The notes beneath the pieces were generated by a model, which worked only from the letters and a program-made list of their open reading frames with translations, ran no database searches and was not told the DNA's origin. From positions 56,785,817 to 56,849,816 of the forward strand of contig OZ024872.1 of NCBI GenBank assembly GCA_964017185.1: 64,000 bases of DNA. Reading direction: 5' to 3'. Below, in pieces: positions 1-11,639 of the stretch; positions within the stretch are counted from its first letter, which is position 1, and every line of letters begins with the position of its first letter. The position numbers and the translations under genes are program-made. Source of the DNA: Rugalucina vietnamica. Lineage: Eukaryota; Mollusca; Bivalvia; Lucinida; Lucinidae.

Positions 1-69
1 CCACTAATTTTGCTCGTTTGCACAATATTACCTCATTAAACTAATAGTTGTATTATATTATTCTTTTAG

Positions 70-298
70 GCAAAGAAGTACGGTGCTAACTTACATAGTA
101 GAAGACGGTTTAATGCTCGGAGGTGTTGGGGAGATGCTTAAGCCATGTTCTAACTGCCCTGGATTATCTACAGTTAACCAGGATGAACCGACCGTGTCGG
201 ACCGGGATAGAACCATAGCGCCACCATGGACATGCGTGGCAGGCCGGGACATTCCGATGCAGAACTTGGCGACACCGGGACAAAGCGTTCGAGCATGA
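70..298 (+). CDS. possible 3'-terminal exon of an unrecognised gene (tentative)
   Basis: A pyrimidine-rich tract ending in TTTTAG at about 70 could be a splice acceptor. After it one frame stays open to two consecutive stop codons at about 299. The frame contains a Cys-Ser-Asn-Cys-Pro stretch and no domain I recognise. GC content is clearly higher from about 160 to 545 than in the surrounding AT-rich sequence, and the triplet-like string ACCGG recurs there on the plus strand. It could be a last coding exon plus 3' UTR of a gene starting left of the window, or a GC-rich repeat fragment. There is no second line of evidence, so the call is weak. Confidence 0.2.
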
Positions 299-622
299 TA
301 AACAGTGATGATCCGACGACACCGTGCTATTCGGCACAAGCCTTCACCGGAACTCCTTTATGACGAACCAGACCTTTAAAAGATTGCCCACCGTGAAAGC
401 CCGTTTTGGGCCCGGTCGTCACCGACACCATGATCATCGTTGACAACCATCCGGCTTAACATCGGGATTTACCGAAGTAAAACCGGGATCCACCGGCCTG
501 CATAGTGACAACACTGTGTTAGAACACACCAAAACGTGGCTCAACCGGGTTCATGTTTAAAAGTGAAATAAATGAAGTTATTTTATACTTTACAGTGAAA
601 ACCAGTGTATATCAAAACTTGA

Positions 623-799
623 CATTAGGAAAACAAGCCCATGCAATATATAGATTTTTTTCAGTAGCAAAAATTGAAAATTTCATCAGAAGATTTTTGA
701 TATGTTTTTCTTATTTTTGCTCAAAACATAGATTGTGGGTACACGTTAGAACCGCCTCGATGAGGCGGTTCTAACGAGTACCCACAATCTATGTTTTGG

Positions 800-846
<47 letters not shown>
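623..846 (+). mobile_element. hairpin MITE, copy A, right part replaced by poly(A)
   Basis: The left end matches the family terminal inverted repeat (GGAAAACAAGCCCATG). The centre (about 720-803) is a long palindrome containing GTGGGTAC, TTAGAACCGCC and their complements around a short loop. The right arm stops at GGAGC and runs into about 40 A residues. The same family occurs at 9464, 20482, 32310, 43797, 57593 and 59976. Confidence 0.75.
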
Positions 847-847
<1 letters not shown>

Positions 848-1439
848 GACGTCAACGTTTCGCCAAGTGGTCGAAATTGTCTTAATTTCGGGTTACTTGA
901 TTCCCATGGATTTTCAGAAAAACAAAACAAGACAAACAAAGCACAATGTAGCCAATACAGTGGCAACTAACGCGTCATGCTAGTGAGATAGGGGAACTCC
1001 TAATAAGAAACGTAACTGTAAGGCGATAATTAAAAAACTAACGATCTTTGTTTCTCGGTAATTAAACTTTCTTCTTTGTTTTGATGTCTAAACTGTTGCT
1101 TAAGCATGGTTTAGTTTCCCAAACTAATTTGTGACGTTACGTCAGTATCGCCGTAAGGTTTGCTTTTTCGATTTTTTTCGCTTGCAAGTTCTTGTCGAAA
1201 GGTTACCACTTACGCCTATATTCAAAATATAACTTTAATTCATTATGTGCAGAGACATGCGAATGTTGTTAAAATTGCTTAATTTAATGTGCATAGTATT
1301 TATAAGTGATATTTTTCACCGATGAAATGATATTAATACTATTGCATGAAGTCAGACGATATATCTACAGTAAAGTTTTGATCATTTCTGACGTTTCCAT
1401 TCATTTGACTTCATTCTATGTGGTTGACTCTAAAAAGTA

Positions 1440-1590
1440 GGGGAGCGCAGTGGCGTTCTGATAGAGCATATGACACGTGGAGAGGTCTTTTTTTCGATCC
1501 CCACTGGTGCTGTGTCCTTGAGTAAGACACATTAACATCCCAGAGTGCTGGTTAAAACCCCGGAAGCGGTGAGTCCGTCCCGACATTCCT
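1440..1590 (+). mobile_element. tRNA-derived SINE
   Basis: The head begins GGGAGCGCAGTGGCGT and contains a TGATAGAGC box-A-like motif and a TTCGATCCCC box-B-like motif. It is followed by the body shared with copies at 36497 and 28995 (CTTGAGTAAGACACATTAAC and GGTTAAAACCCCGGAAGCG). No coding capacity. Confidence 0.65.
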
Positions 1591-1779
1591 TAGAACGTAA
1601 GGAACATTTAAAAAGTAAAAATGCAGAGGAACTAAAACAATTAAATTCCAAATCCGCACACTAACAGGAAACGCTAATAGCGATATGCTGAAACCCAGGG
1701 ATACTAGTTTTGGGTAGAAAAGTCGTCATTTGGACAGTAGATATGGTACAGTCATGTGCATTCAGTTGCTTTGATTATT

Positions 1780-1915
1780 TGGTTTTTACGTCCCAGTCAA
1801 CAGCTATGGTCACACGAGGACGGGATCTTGGTTTAATGTCTCGCCCGAAGATCTAGAGAAGCTCAGGACGGAACACATGGCCATGTTTTGCCTGACAAAA
1901 CCACACCAAAGAGGC
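1780..1915 (-). mobile_element. SINE 3'-body fragment
   Basis: ACGTCCCAGTCAACAGCTATGGTCA is the reverse complement of the conserved 3' body of the SINE family found at 4105, 26101 and 43394. Only part of the element is present. Confidence 0.4.
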
Positions 1916-1984
1916 TTTTCTAGATCCATGTAAAAATCAAACTATGATACACGAATAATATGATTTGATATGTTTATAAAATGT

Positions 1985-2300
1985 TATGAACCCATTATAT
2001 ACTTAGAGATTAATCACATGGGCAATTTGGTTATCGCCCGCACTATCAACCCGAGACTCCATTATCAAGCCCGAGGGCTTTAGCTGTGTGACGTATGTGT
2101 GTCGTATCCTCGAATCTCTTTTCGTATCTACGGCGTATCAGCGACGTACGTGTATCAATAGCGTATGTGCTATGTACGTTTCGCTGCTGTGGAGTATGTG
2201 GAATAAGGAGTATTAGGCTATCACATAGTATATGGCAGAGGTGCACCATGCCGGGGATTTTTGTAGACATATATTTTCTGAAAGCCACTACCCTAAGCTA
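1985..2300. repeat. foldback fragment followed by ACGT-rich repeat
   Basis: At 1995-2080 is half of the palindromic module seen at 12375-12530 and 30925-31090 (CATGGGCAATTTGG, CTATCAACCCGAGACTCC). From 2085 it runs into sequence dense in GTATGTG, GCGTATC and GTACGT motifs, nearly the same as 25610-25720. The end (about 2240-2290) is an inverted copy of 6930-6975. The short frames here are non-coding. 2300-2840 shows nothing recognisable. Confidence 0.55.
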
Positions 2301-2839
2301 CTAAATGCCGCTTGTTAGCACTCTGGCTGCTGGGGCTTTATCGTACCAGAGCGTGTTACGTACGTTACCGATGTATGATTTTTAAATTCAAGCTGCTAAG
2401 GGGATCACCAAAATTTATGACAAAAAGCAAATATTTGACAAGAACTTTACCTTTAGATATGTAGCAGAGATGATACCTAAACTAACAGGACCAAATTCAA
2501 TAATATTTAGATATCAAGACTACTGGTACAATAGAAGTAACGTAAATAACCCATGTAATTTGGCATATCCACCATGTTTCGTTTCTTATAGAATGTAGCT
2601 TAGACCAAATATCAAAATACAATTTATATTATAATTATCTACAATCCTTGTCCTTTAAAATGACATATTGTAGAGCTCTCTGTGACCTTCCATCACTCTA
2701 CAGATGCTGATTGTCTTCTCCTACCCCCATTTAAATAGTATGCCCATTAATAACCATGTCCCAATAGAAACAGAACAAAGAAACTTTCTTTCCTGAACAA
2801 CATCCCAGTTTTCGAAATAAAACTTCCATAGGTATTAAG

Positions 2840-3232
2840 GAAAATCAACTACAGACCATGCTTCATGATAACGGTAACATATTTTACGTAATGGCATGGT
2901 AACGTACGTAACAATTTTGTATTTTCTATATAGAATCATATACTTATGATAAATTGCAGATTATCGTTTTTCTCTCACAGTTATTTCAACTAGGAAATTA
3001 AATTTATTGAACATCTGTTCTAAAAGGTATGAAAAGCACACAGAAATCAACTACAGACTATGCTTCATGATAACGGTAACATACTTTACGAAATGGCTTG
3101 GTAACATACGTAACAATTTTGTGTTTTCTCTATAGAATCAAATACTTATAATTTATAGCAGATTATCATTCTTCTCCCATAATTATTTCAAATAGTAAAT
3201 TAAATTGTCTGAATATGTGTCCTAAAATGAAA
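2840..3232 (+). repeat. tandem duplication, about 203-bp unit
   Basis: Two adjacent diverged copies start with AATCAACTACAGAC at about 2842 and 3045. They share CATGCTTCATGATAACGG, ACGTAACAATTTTGT and CAGATTATC in the same order. Non-coding. Confidence 0.75.
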
Positions 3233-3300
3233 GAAAGGAGAGCCAAAAGGGCAACAATTGCTCACCTGATAACATTAAGTCTGAAAAAGATTAAATCAGT
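3233..3300 (+). repeat. dispersed repeat terminus
   Basis: GAGCCAAAAGGGCAACAATT followed by GCTCACCTGA resembles 22985-23030 (AGCCCAAGGGCAACGATCGC). It is a short dispersed motif that I take as the end of a mobile element. Confidence 0.4.
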
Positions 3301-3403
3301 AACAGGAATGGAATAAAATTTATTTATTGCGGTTCTATTCTGCTAAAATACAAATAAATTAAAGCTTATTTGCGTATCCACATTATTTTATAATTGTATT
3401 GTG

Positions 3404-3534
3404 ATCGTAGAAGACTGATGTCACAGATTTACCGTTATAAAACTGAATGACTCGCCTGTTGCGATTGGTCAAATACATTCACTTCCTTCTTAATGTTAAT
3501 GGTAAATCTGTGACGTCAGTCTACTACGATCGGT
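3404..3534. mobile_element. short MITE with about 31-bp terminal inverted repeats
   Basis: GATCGTAGAAGACTGATGTC near 3404 is mirrored by GACGTCAGTCTACTACGATC at 3515-3534, and the arms extend through CACAGATTTACC / GGTAAATCTGTG. The roughly 70-bp core has no open frame. Confidence 0.75.
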
Positions 3535-3589
3535 ATAATGTATTTTACGTATCAAATTGACTATAAAGTGAAGGCTCTAGAAGAATTAA

Positions 3590-3990
3590 ATTAGCAGAGT
3601 GAGCAACTATTTCACTAAAGGTGGCCATACAATCAACCAACTTAACTACTTCCGTTTGATTTCAGAAATCCACACCAAAACCTAAAACAAATACATGTAG
3701 GACCACAGAAGAAATACAACCTTGGGACGTTTGTGAAGCGATGTTAAATTTTGTAAGCATGTGGATTTGCTTATAAAATGCATCTATTATTTCACCAAAA
3801 AAAAAAAAAAAAAAAAACCACACACACACAAAACGAAAACTACACCACAGATACAGCCTACTAGATATTTTCTAGGTATTAGTGCCTAATTCTCAATTTA
3901 GTTTTTTTCCCACCTCGATTTTTGGAGTGTGAATTTCTTTCTGATTGCGCATTTTCCTGATCGTTGCCTACTTGTACCTTTTTAGGATCC
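3590..3990. repeat. dispersed repeat family pieces, two orientations
   Basis: 3590-3780 matches the 3' part of the roughly 330-bp repeat at 13535-13870 (AGCAACTATTTC, GGCCA, ACATAAAAC-like strings, ACCACAG). A run of A and CA follows at 3799-3830. 3886-3990 is the 5' part of the same family in the opposite orientation (CCCACCTCG, TTTCCTGATCGTTGCCTACT). Confidence 0.5.
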
Positions 3991-4104
3991 CAGGTAACAG
4001 AACTGAAACTACCTACTGACTGACCATCTGATTACTGGTTAACCGCTTAGGTCTGAGCCTGTCCAGGAAAAGTGGTCACGTCAGGCCATTCATACATACA
4101 TGTA

Positions 4105-4262
4105 TAAGTCTCAATGGTTTAGTTGGGTGGTTATATTTGAAGTAATTCTTGGATGTCATGACGTCCTAATTTTGGGTTTAAGTCCCATAAAATGGAGGCA
4201 ACGTCCCGACATGACCATAGCTGTTGGCTGGGACGCTAAGCATCAACTCAAACAAACAAACT
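4105..4262 (+). mobile_element. SINE copy
   Basis: It contains GTTGGGTGGTTATATTTG, GGATGTCATGACGTC, CGTCCCGACATGACCATAGC, TGGGACGCTAAGC and an AAACAAACAAAC tail. This is the same body as 26101-26255 and, inverted, 43394-43711. Confidence 0.65.
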
Positions 4263-5740
4263 TTTGAGCAAAAGAAAACTGCCAGATGAACCTCAATGGA
4301 CTGAGCAAGACACACGAAGGGTCTGGCCCCAACACAGCGTACTTAAAAACTATTTACAGACATGCCAGTAATGGGAAGTTTCATTCCTGATTAACATGTG
4401 AACATGTACTTCTTACAGAAGTTTAAATAAGATATTGAAGGTGCTATTGACAAATTCACCATCTCAGGTGCAGTATTCTCAAGGGCAGCTTATGCCGTAG
4501 TCAAAGGAGATGCGATCAAAGATATAACCGCTAGAGAGACCATGGTACTTTTACCCATTAATATTATACATTGTCATGGAAACCGGAGTTCTGTACTGAT
4601 CTGGTTCTTCCTTATGCATTTAAACTGCAGAACTGTATCCGTCTAAATAAAATACATGTTGTTTAGTAAGTAAGTAAGTAAGTTAGTAAATTCTTTATTC
4701 TAAGAGGGTGGCCCTATCGCAGACAGTAAATGCGCAAAATGACAAATTTTCGTGTTAAGGAGTGCAGCTATTAAGTGTTTTGTATGTCCCATAACCACCA
4801 TGGTTGTTTGCTTCTGATTGTTTTAAAGTGATGGTTTGGATTAAATCTTTACTTGATGTTAGATGGAGTAGATATGTTTCATTTGTTGCCGTTTTTGTTG
4901 TTGGCCGTATACTTGTAGATAATTTACAGTAAAGAAAGTTTCGAACAACCAAGTTTTCACTCCTGGGCTCGACACTGTACCAATATGTCACCACGACCCC
5001 ACAGTGCATTTTGGTTCAGAATTAAGTAGTGACTACATTATAGCATTATCATTATTAACAACCCAATTATGTTGGGTTTTGCAGATTTCATACAAGTATC
5101 CATCCAATGCATGTTAGGTATATAACCAGTCAAAGGAACACAACCTCAAGGAGTCGCGCTTAATGCTGTTCTCAATGGAGAAGAACGCTCTTAGCACCGC
5201 CCCTCTCTGTATTACCACATCGGTTCGGTATAATCATAATCACGTATAATTTCACTAACAAAGTACATTTTTCCAACATTTCAGCAGTCACATGTAAGAA
5301 AACATAAGAGATTTTCTTTTCTGTGTAATACAAAACACGTTATGGTCTAACATTATAATATCATGCGTAGTTTCCTGCAGAAAATACCAATTTAGAATGC
5401 AACAGTTTTGACATAACAGAAGTAAATAAAGCTATCTCGCCAATCCTACAAAATATCCACCATTTTTGTCGATCCCTTGGATTATGGTATGACGTTTGAA
5501 TTAGCCATAGCACACTCAGTCAAAAGCCTTGATGACATCAATCTTGACGTCAATATACATATCTGCGAGGTTCATTTTTATGTAGCTTCAACAAGTTTAG
5601 CCCCCATATTGCCTTGTTACGCATCAGCTGTAAGGCTATGTCGCATAACCATGGCTATAGTTAATCAAACTACCTTCACATTTTGCTTGCATATATATGA
5701 CGAAGATTGATCGTTCTACAGTAATAGCCAGTGAATTTCG
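4263..5740. other. no gene seen
   Basis: An (AAGT)n microsatellite lies at about 4664-4686. It is followed by a segment resembling 14110-14150 (AAGAGGGTGGCC) that may be a LINE 3' end in reverse. The remaining frames are short and have no coding look. A (GATT)n run lies at 5742-5758. Confidence 0.5.
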
Positions 5741-5984
5741 TGATTGATTGATTGATTGAAAGACTGATTAGAATGTATAAGGATAATCAACAAACACTGA
5801 AACCATTTTAGAGCCAAATTCTGAAATCTACGATGCGTTTTGTTTAAGCGTTTAGGAACCTCAGCCATTTTTGTATTAGTGGAAATGACTTTACGACATT
5901 TATCGTTATCTACATTACCATATGACAAGACACTAGGCGACATGCATTAAGGTGGCGTTGTGTTAGTATTATGCTTGTAATCAT

Positions 5985-6610
5985 TAAACAATGGTAATTT
6001 TAAACTAAAATGTGTCATTGAATTGAGTTTCCCCCCAATTACCCTTTAAGAAAGTATAATTTGTATTTTCAAATACGTATAATGTCAAATACATGTACAT
6101 GTATGTAGGCAAGCAAGAACGACACAAGTTTCTCTCAACGGCATTCAGTTGCAAAAAAGTCCAAACGTTGTTGGTTTAATAATTTGGACAGCAGACTTAC
6201 TTACAAACACTAAATTCATTAATTCGAAGCAAATCCTCACAACTTATTTCACCTCAACCCTCTGTATGAAGGGAATGTTCTTACGGTATCTTGCCGTTAT
6301 CTACGTTACCAATGACAAACCCCTCGGTAACAATCAAAAAGGTGTCATTGGTTTATGATAAGTTTATCATTTAGACAATGCCAAGTTTTAACTAGAAATG
6401 TATCGCTGAATTGTACTATTCCCCGGTGTCCCTTTGAGAATGACTAAGTACGATTTAGTTATACACGTAAATATATGTCTTCTGGCAAGTGTGGACGACA
6501 CAAGTTTCATTATATGACATGCAGCTGCAAACCAAGTACAAACCTTTGAGTATACTAATTCGGATAACAGACTTTATTCTAACATAATTATTTCCACACA
6601 GTCAGTTTGT
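5985..6610 (+). repeat. old tandem duplication, about 360-bp unit
   Basis: The two halves share diverged blocks in the same order: GGTAATTTTAAACTA / AAGTTTTAACTAGAAATGT, TCCCCCCAATTACCCTTT / TCCCCGGTGTCCCTTT, ACGACACAAGTTTC and AATTTGGACAGCAGACTT / AATTCGGATAACAGACTT. Non-coding. Confidence 0.55.
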
Positions 6611-6899
6611 TTGTGTTAGAAATTCGATGTACTGTTTTTTCATATGGAACGTGTACTGCATATTTTGTTACATACGTTACTATACGTGGTACAATGAATT
6701 ATGTTCATAGTTAAGCATCTGGTTTAGTATATTTTTCCTATTTGCTAATTTGTGTGTTGTTTAACACTAAACTTCATAAAAAGATGTACCAAATGTTGAT
6801 TTTATGGCGATTCTCATGAAATTGGCAACATGTCACGTACGTAACGCATTCAAAAGGCCGCTACGTCCAAACGCCCCAACGGTCAGAATGCTAACAAGT

Positions 6900-7085
6900 G
6901 TCATTTTGAAGGGAATTGAATGGGCTTTCAGAAAATTATACCCTACAAAAATCCCCGGCATGGTGCACCAGGGTCTACTGGCTCCTAAACGTCTATATTA
7001 GCAATATTTTGTGGCGTTCCAAGAGAATCTTAATGCTTCTATATAAATGTTTTCGTTTTTCCGAAGTAATGGATCAGATGTTTCT
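6900..7085 (+). repeat. inverted partner of 2240-2290 plus 25740-like segment
   Basis: CTACAAAAATCCCCGGCATG at 6945 is the reverse complement of 2245-2270. ATTTTGTGGCGTTCCAAGAG at 7004 matches 25743 (ATTTTGTGGCGTTCTAAGAG). It belongs to the same repeat family as the ACGT-rich segments. 6610-6900 shows nothing recognisable. Confidence 0.5.
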
Positions 7086-7298
7086 CACGACCCAGGGTGC
7101 CGTGTAGGGTTCTTTTAAGGCTACGCTTGGTGTAGCCTCTGTCTTCATTTCGTCTTTAGACCAGTATTGGGAGATTGGAGATGTCACCCCCCCCCCTTGT
7201 TTTTTTTTCCTTCGGTGTTAATCTAGATTATCCAGATTTCTCCTGTGGCATCTTCGACCTTTGATACTAGTATATTTTTTTATTTTATTTTTTTTTTA

Positions 7299-7460
7299 AT
7301 TCAGTTTTACGTCCCTTTCAAGATTATTTCAGCTCATATAAGACGGGCCAATCAGTAGGTGGGGCGAAGAGCAGGGCTCGAACCCACACCAGACACAGCG
7401 GTGAGATGATCGAGTGATTAAGAAACAGCGCTCTTAACCGCTCGGCCACGGGGGCCGCCA
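7299..7460 (-). mobile_element. tRNA(Leu/Ser)-like SINE
   Basis: Read on the minus strand it starts GGCGGCCCCCGTGGCCGAG. The box A is TGGCCGAGCGGTTAAG and the box B is GGGTTCGAGCCC. The body CCCACCTACTGATTGG ... AAAGGGACGTAAAACTGAAT is shared with 32112, 32695 and 35337. It is a SINE, not a functional tRNA gene, because it lacks a complete cloverleaf end and continues into the SINE body. Confidence 0.8.
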
Positions 7461-7559
7461 TAGTAATTGATAACAGTAAATTAAAAATGTTCGAATTGTA
7501 TGAACAAAGTGAACACAACCGTTTGTTCTCATAGATTTTAAAAAAGCAAATGGTACAGA

Positions 7560-7900
7560 ACAGATACGCCGCAGATAAGAATAGAACGTAGTACATACGC
7601 CGTAGATACGTCACGCGTACACTTCATACGCCATACATACGTAACACGTACGTAGCACATACGCCTGGATACGCCGTACATACGAAAGTGAAATTCAATA
7701 CGAATACAGATACGTCACTGATACGCCACGGGAACGTAGTAGGAACGTCAAACGTACGTGACCTACATACGTCGCTTGAACAGACTGATACGGCTCAGAC
7801 CTCGGGGTATCTACATTATCATAGATACGCGAACGATACGCCGCAGATACGTGAATATGTGACAAAGCTATTAATCGTTACGTTTACGTGGCGTATTAGG
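7560..7900. repeat. ACGT-rich degenerate tandem repeat
   Basis: Dozens of short strings of the form ATACGCC, ATACGTC and GTACGTA occur at spacings of roughly 8-12 bp. They make the segment far richer in CpG than its surroundings. A related segment lies at 25240-25720. The 124-residue frame at 7688 is a by-product of the repeat. 8080-8940 shows nothing recognisable. Confidence 0.6.
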
Positions 7901-8940
7901 AGTATCTGCTGCGTTGCATTCTTATACATGTTATTGGCGTATGCACGGCGTATCGGAACTGCTGCGTTATGGTACGTACTCGTAAAAATTGTAGCACCTC
8001 ATGCTGCCAGTTGTACGAGTTGTGTATCGAAGAATGCGAGCTACGTATACTCTTTAACTTAGGTTGTTCCCGGGTCGACATGGCTCATACTCCGCAGACC
8101 ACTTTATTCTCGTTTTCAGTAACGCGGGCATTGAGAATTTTGCGGTAAACGTAAGTTTTCTCTGATTTCATTGCAACGCCAACCCGTATGAAGGCTGACC
8201 ACAAAACACAACGTTATTTTAGGGAGGAAATATGACGTTGTGGCTATGATGTTGGCATAAAAATGAATGTGTCAACGTTCGGGTAATGCATTATAGAGAA
8301 TGCAGAATTGCTACAGAACGCGGTTCTTGAACGGTCTTTCATGTATAGGGCAGTTTGCGCTGTTATCTTTCTTAATTTCCCCCTATGTAGCCTCTCCGTA
8401 AATAAAATCGATTATGTATGACAAAAAACCACTTTGTTTATGGCACACACTATTGCCTTTCAATGATGGGACAAGTAGTCATGATTATGATTTGTCAATG
8501 CACACGATCATACTTTCAATATTTTTTATTTTACAGTAAATCGTAAGTATATGTAATTATGTTTGGTCGTAAATAGAGTTTAGCACGTGTTTCTATTTAC
8601 TTCCGGAATTCCAAAACTTTGCGCATAAAATTCGAGTGTGAAGGCGGGCAAAAATATATATTTATCACTGTCGCTCATTTAAGTCAAATTTTAATTAGTC
8701 TTTAATTGGTTTATCTGTAATGCATTTGGGAAGTTTTCGACAGATCCTTGTTCGGCAAACGAAGCACTAGAACATATAAAAAATTATCAAAATTGAAAAA
8801 AAATAATTGAAAATTTACTGACACTTTAAGTGGTGTCACATTCTGTCTGCAAGTAATGCATTCAATTTTAACCAATATAGAGAATAGGCTATAGCTCGTA
8901 AATCAATATACATAAACATGCATATTTATGTGATACTTTT

Positions 8941-9035
8941 ATTGTCAATTTAGTTTTTCCCACCTCGGTTTTTTGAGTGGGGATTTCTTCCTGATTGCGC
9001 TTTTTCCTGATCATTGACTACTTGTACCTTTCTAT
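8941..9035 (-). repeat. dispersed repeat family fragment
   Basis: Reverse-orientation match to the start of the repeat at 13535 and 19985 (TTTTTCCTGATCATTGACTA, CTTGTACCTT, CCCACCTCGG). Confidence 0.55.
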
Positions 9036-9463
9036 CCTGTAACAGACTGATATAGAAAAAACGTCTATATATCCATGTCTTAATCCACCGGTCATTGGAT
9101 ACCCTTTATTTTCAGGCCTTGACACACGGGCACACAGATGGATTATTTGTGCGATTGATACTTTCTTGATTGGCGGAAACTACAGACATTGGTGCATTCA
9201 AGCAAAACTACATACTATCACTTGCACAAAACACAATGTACACAAATATCATATTGTTGATAATAATTCTGTGACAACAACTACATGTATTTTAAAACAC
9301 ATGATTGTACAAACCGGATGATGATACTGTCATTCTTGTAGAATTTTCTTTGAATTTGTAGCATATACCATGGTCAGTCAGTATAGTTTGGAACTGCTCG
9401 GGGCTGCAGTCAACCCCACTCCACCTACACCTGACGACAGAATAATGACGGTATGCGAAATAC

Positions 9464-9722
9464 CATCAGGAAAACATGTCCGTGTAATTGTAACCCCACT
9501 TTTATATAGCAAAACTGGGGTTTGGAGGGGTATACCTATTTTTCTTATTTTTGATCCAAAACATAGATTGTGGGTACTCGTTAGATCCGCCTCGGCGAGG
9601 CTGTTCTAACGTGTACCCACAATCTATGTTTTGAGCAAAAAATAAGAAAAATATCAGCTGAAAATTTTCAATTTTTAAAGCTCAAAAATCTCCGTTTATT
9701 GCATGGGCAAGTTTTCGTAATG
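9464..9722 (-). mobile_element. hairpin MITE, copy B
   Basis: The ends are CATCAGGAAAACATGTCCGTG and the inverted CATGGGCAAGTTTTCGTAATG. The centre (about 9555-9640) is the family palindrome (AACATAGATTGTGGGTAC ... GTACCCACAATCTATGTT). The left arm holds TTTTATATAGCAAAACTGGG and GGGGTATACC, as in copies F and G. Confidence 0.85.
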
Positions 9723-9791
9723 ATGAAAATGTACAAAAAGTGTCATGTTGCTCGTTATATGGAAGGTCCAAGGAGAAATAGCAAAACTGCC

Positions 9792-10048
9792 ATAGGAAAT
9801 CTGTTCAAAGGTGAAACAATGTCATACTTATCAATCTCATTCAGATGCGGATCCAGGATTTTGGGATGGGGGAGGGGGGGGTTCAAATTCACCAAAAGGG
9901 GCTCGTTTTCAACATTTTTATAGGAAATCTGTTCAAAGGTGAAACAATGTCATACTTATCAATCTCATTCAGATGCGGATCCAGGATTTTGGGATGGGGG
10001 AGGGGGGTTCAAATTCACCAAAAGGGGCTCGTTTTCAACATTTTTTTT
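9792..10048 (+). repeat. 128-bp tandem duplication
   Basis: The segment starting ATAGGAAATCTGTTCAAAGG at 9792 is repeated almost exactly at 9920. Each unit carries GCGGATCCAGGATTTTGGGA and GGGGGAGGGGGG, a string typical of hAT-type element ends. The G-run differs in length by two bases, and this explains the differing short frames. Non-coding. 10050-10490 shows nothing recognisable. Confidence 0.85.
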
Positions 10049-10498
10049 TATAAATTTCCGCATGAAATTGGAATAATTTAGTTCCAGAGGGGGTTCAATC
10101 GAACCACTGTCATTACTCCCTTGTCCATTGCAAATTGCTTTTCATATAGCTGTTTTTGTGATGCAAAGCTTTGAGGTATACATGTACATGCAACTTCTTA
10201 TTCTGACAGAGGCTAAAAGAGCCAATATGCCCTATATTGTCCTGTAGTTAGTCTAGCTCCTAGACCTTGATGTACATGTATTTGTAAATCCTTGCATCAT
10301 ATATCGGTTTCATCATTTTGATACAATGCTGCTAGTGATATCCCTTGATTCCAAGATCTTCAGCCAGTCAGAAATGTTTCTATCTTAGGGGCAAGGCAAA
10401 CAATGAATTTCAATGAATTTTAAAAAAGATTGCATTAAAATAAATAAAAAAGTAATGATATGGAGACTAGTGGCTTGTCTATCCTGTAGTATACTCAC

Positions 10499-10663
10499 TT
10501 GACTATAAAATCATCTTTCTTGTGACTAAGACTGACATACAGATCTTCTATTGTTACATTCTCTGCTCCGTGGCGGTGAATACTTTCGAGAGTTTCTTTC
10601 GTTGACTTGGAAAACATGTCTTCTATTAAATGATAATAGCCTAGGTTTTCAGCTGCAGTTGCC
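10499..10663 (-). CDS. DEG/ENaC channel, exon 3 (proximal extracellular domain)
   Basis: This is an internal coding exon of a degenerin/epithelial sodium channel family subunit. On the minus strand an acceptor (TTTTTTACAG) precedes 10663 and a donor (GTGAGT) follows 10499. The exon enters with one base that completes the AA left by exon 2, giving Lys. It then encodes 54 residues containing ENLGYYHLIEDMF, STKETLESIHRHGAENVTIEDL and SLSHKKDDFIV, and leaves in phase 2. In this family the stretch following FPAVTICN ends just before the first conserved extracellular Cys cluster, which fits the SLSHKKDDFIV end. The following exon, expected to begin with that Cys cluster, was not found down to position 1 and probably lies outside the window. 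All three junctions agree in phase, which is strong evidence for a real gene. Confidence 0.85.
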
Positions 10664-10878
10664 CTGTAAAAAGTATGAATGATTATTTCATTTTGTTTGA
10701 AGTTGGACAGTTAACATTTTTTCATTTATGTACATGTAATATGAAGAGATTTCGGTGAGGCGCATTGATTCGTTCTCTTTTCCTCGTCTTTCTCTACCCG
10801 CCTATTATCTAATTTTAATTTGATTAATTGTGTGCTTGAGAAAACACCCATACTTTCTTCCCCACAAAATTAACTCGC

Positions 10879-10879
<1 letters not shown>

Positions 10880-10915
<36 letters not shown>

Positions 10916-10916
10916 C
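10880..10916. repeat. poly(T) tract
   Basis: A run of about 36 T within intron 2 of the DEG/ENaC gene. It gives rise to a Lys-rich spurious frame on the minus strand. Confidence 0.9.
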
Positions 10917-11639
10917 TTGATTAGACATTTGGAATTTCGATTTACAATATAAATTCTACAATGCAAGATATATATCAGATAATTTACCGCTATGTTATCA
11001 AAACAGGTGTGAAAATGCATTAAATTCTTTCACATTAACCATTAGCTAGTTGGATGGTATACCAACAAACTGTGTGAGTTCTATAAAGCTACCCTAGCTC
11101 TTGTAAAGGCGGTATTATCGAATCATGTTTAAGTAATGTGCCAAAATATAATCTGCAGAAACTGCAATCTTGATCCAGGGATACTGGTGGGAAAATAGAT
11201 TCATCAGGGCAAATCGGGCCAATCAGGACAAAATATATAACAATATTACATTTTTGCTTTACGCATATCCGCTATTGAACCTTTTGTTTCATATCTATGA
11301 ACTGTTTCATATTTATGAACTAGTGTTTTGTAAGGGAACAAGAGTGGGTCAGGTTATGGAAATAAAACAGGCAGTTAGTGCGGGCAGTTTTTTATGTAAT
11401 AACTCGGCAATCACGGTGACTCGAGTTAGATTCCGCCCTCAACATCTCTCTGGACATACATATTGTAAATAAGCCTTTAAGAGCAGTGAGCATATTAATG
11501 ACAAAAGAGGGACGGACCAGAAATAAGTTTTGCAGTTACCAATTCACCAACATGGTGATTCAAATTTACTACAGACTTCTTTACTCATGTTTACTTGCCG
11601 AATCAAAACATCGTCTTATCTTTTATTGAATCAGCTTAC

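Larger units (their letters stand above)
580..1620 (-). repeat. degraded copy of the composite foldback element, interrupted
   Basis: The stretch at 580-622 matches the end of the composite element seen at 32040-32075 (reverse orientation, CTTTACAGTGAAAACC). Sequence at 1340-1420 and about 1590 matches its internal part (CTGACGTTTCC and CTTAGAACGTAAGGAAC). The copy is broken by a hairpin MITE at 623, by a poly(A) run and by a SINE. The intervening 850-1330 shows no gene and nothing else recognisable. Confidence 0.45.

Noticed and set aside
7386-7458. tRNA gene
   Set aside because: Box A and B are present, but the sequence continues into a SINE body shared with several other copies.
7688-8062. 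124-codon plus-strand frame
   Set aside because: Its first half is the ACGT-rich degenerate repeat, with no domain or splice context.
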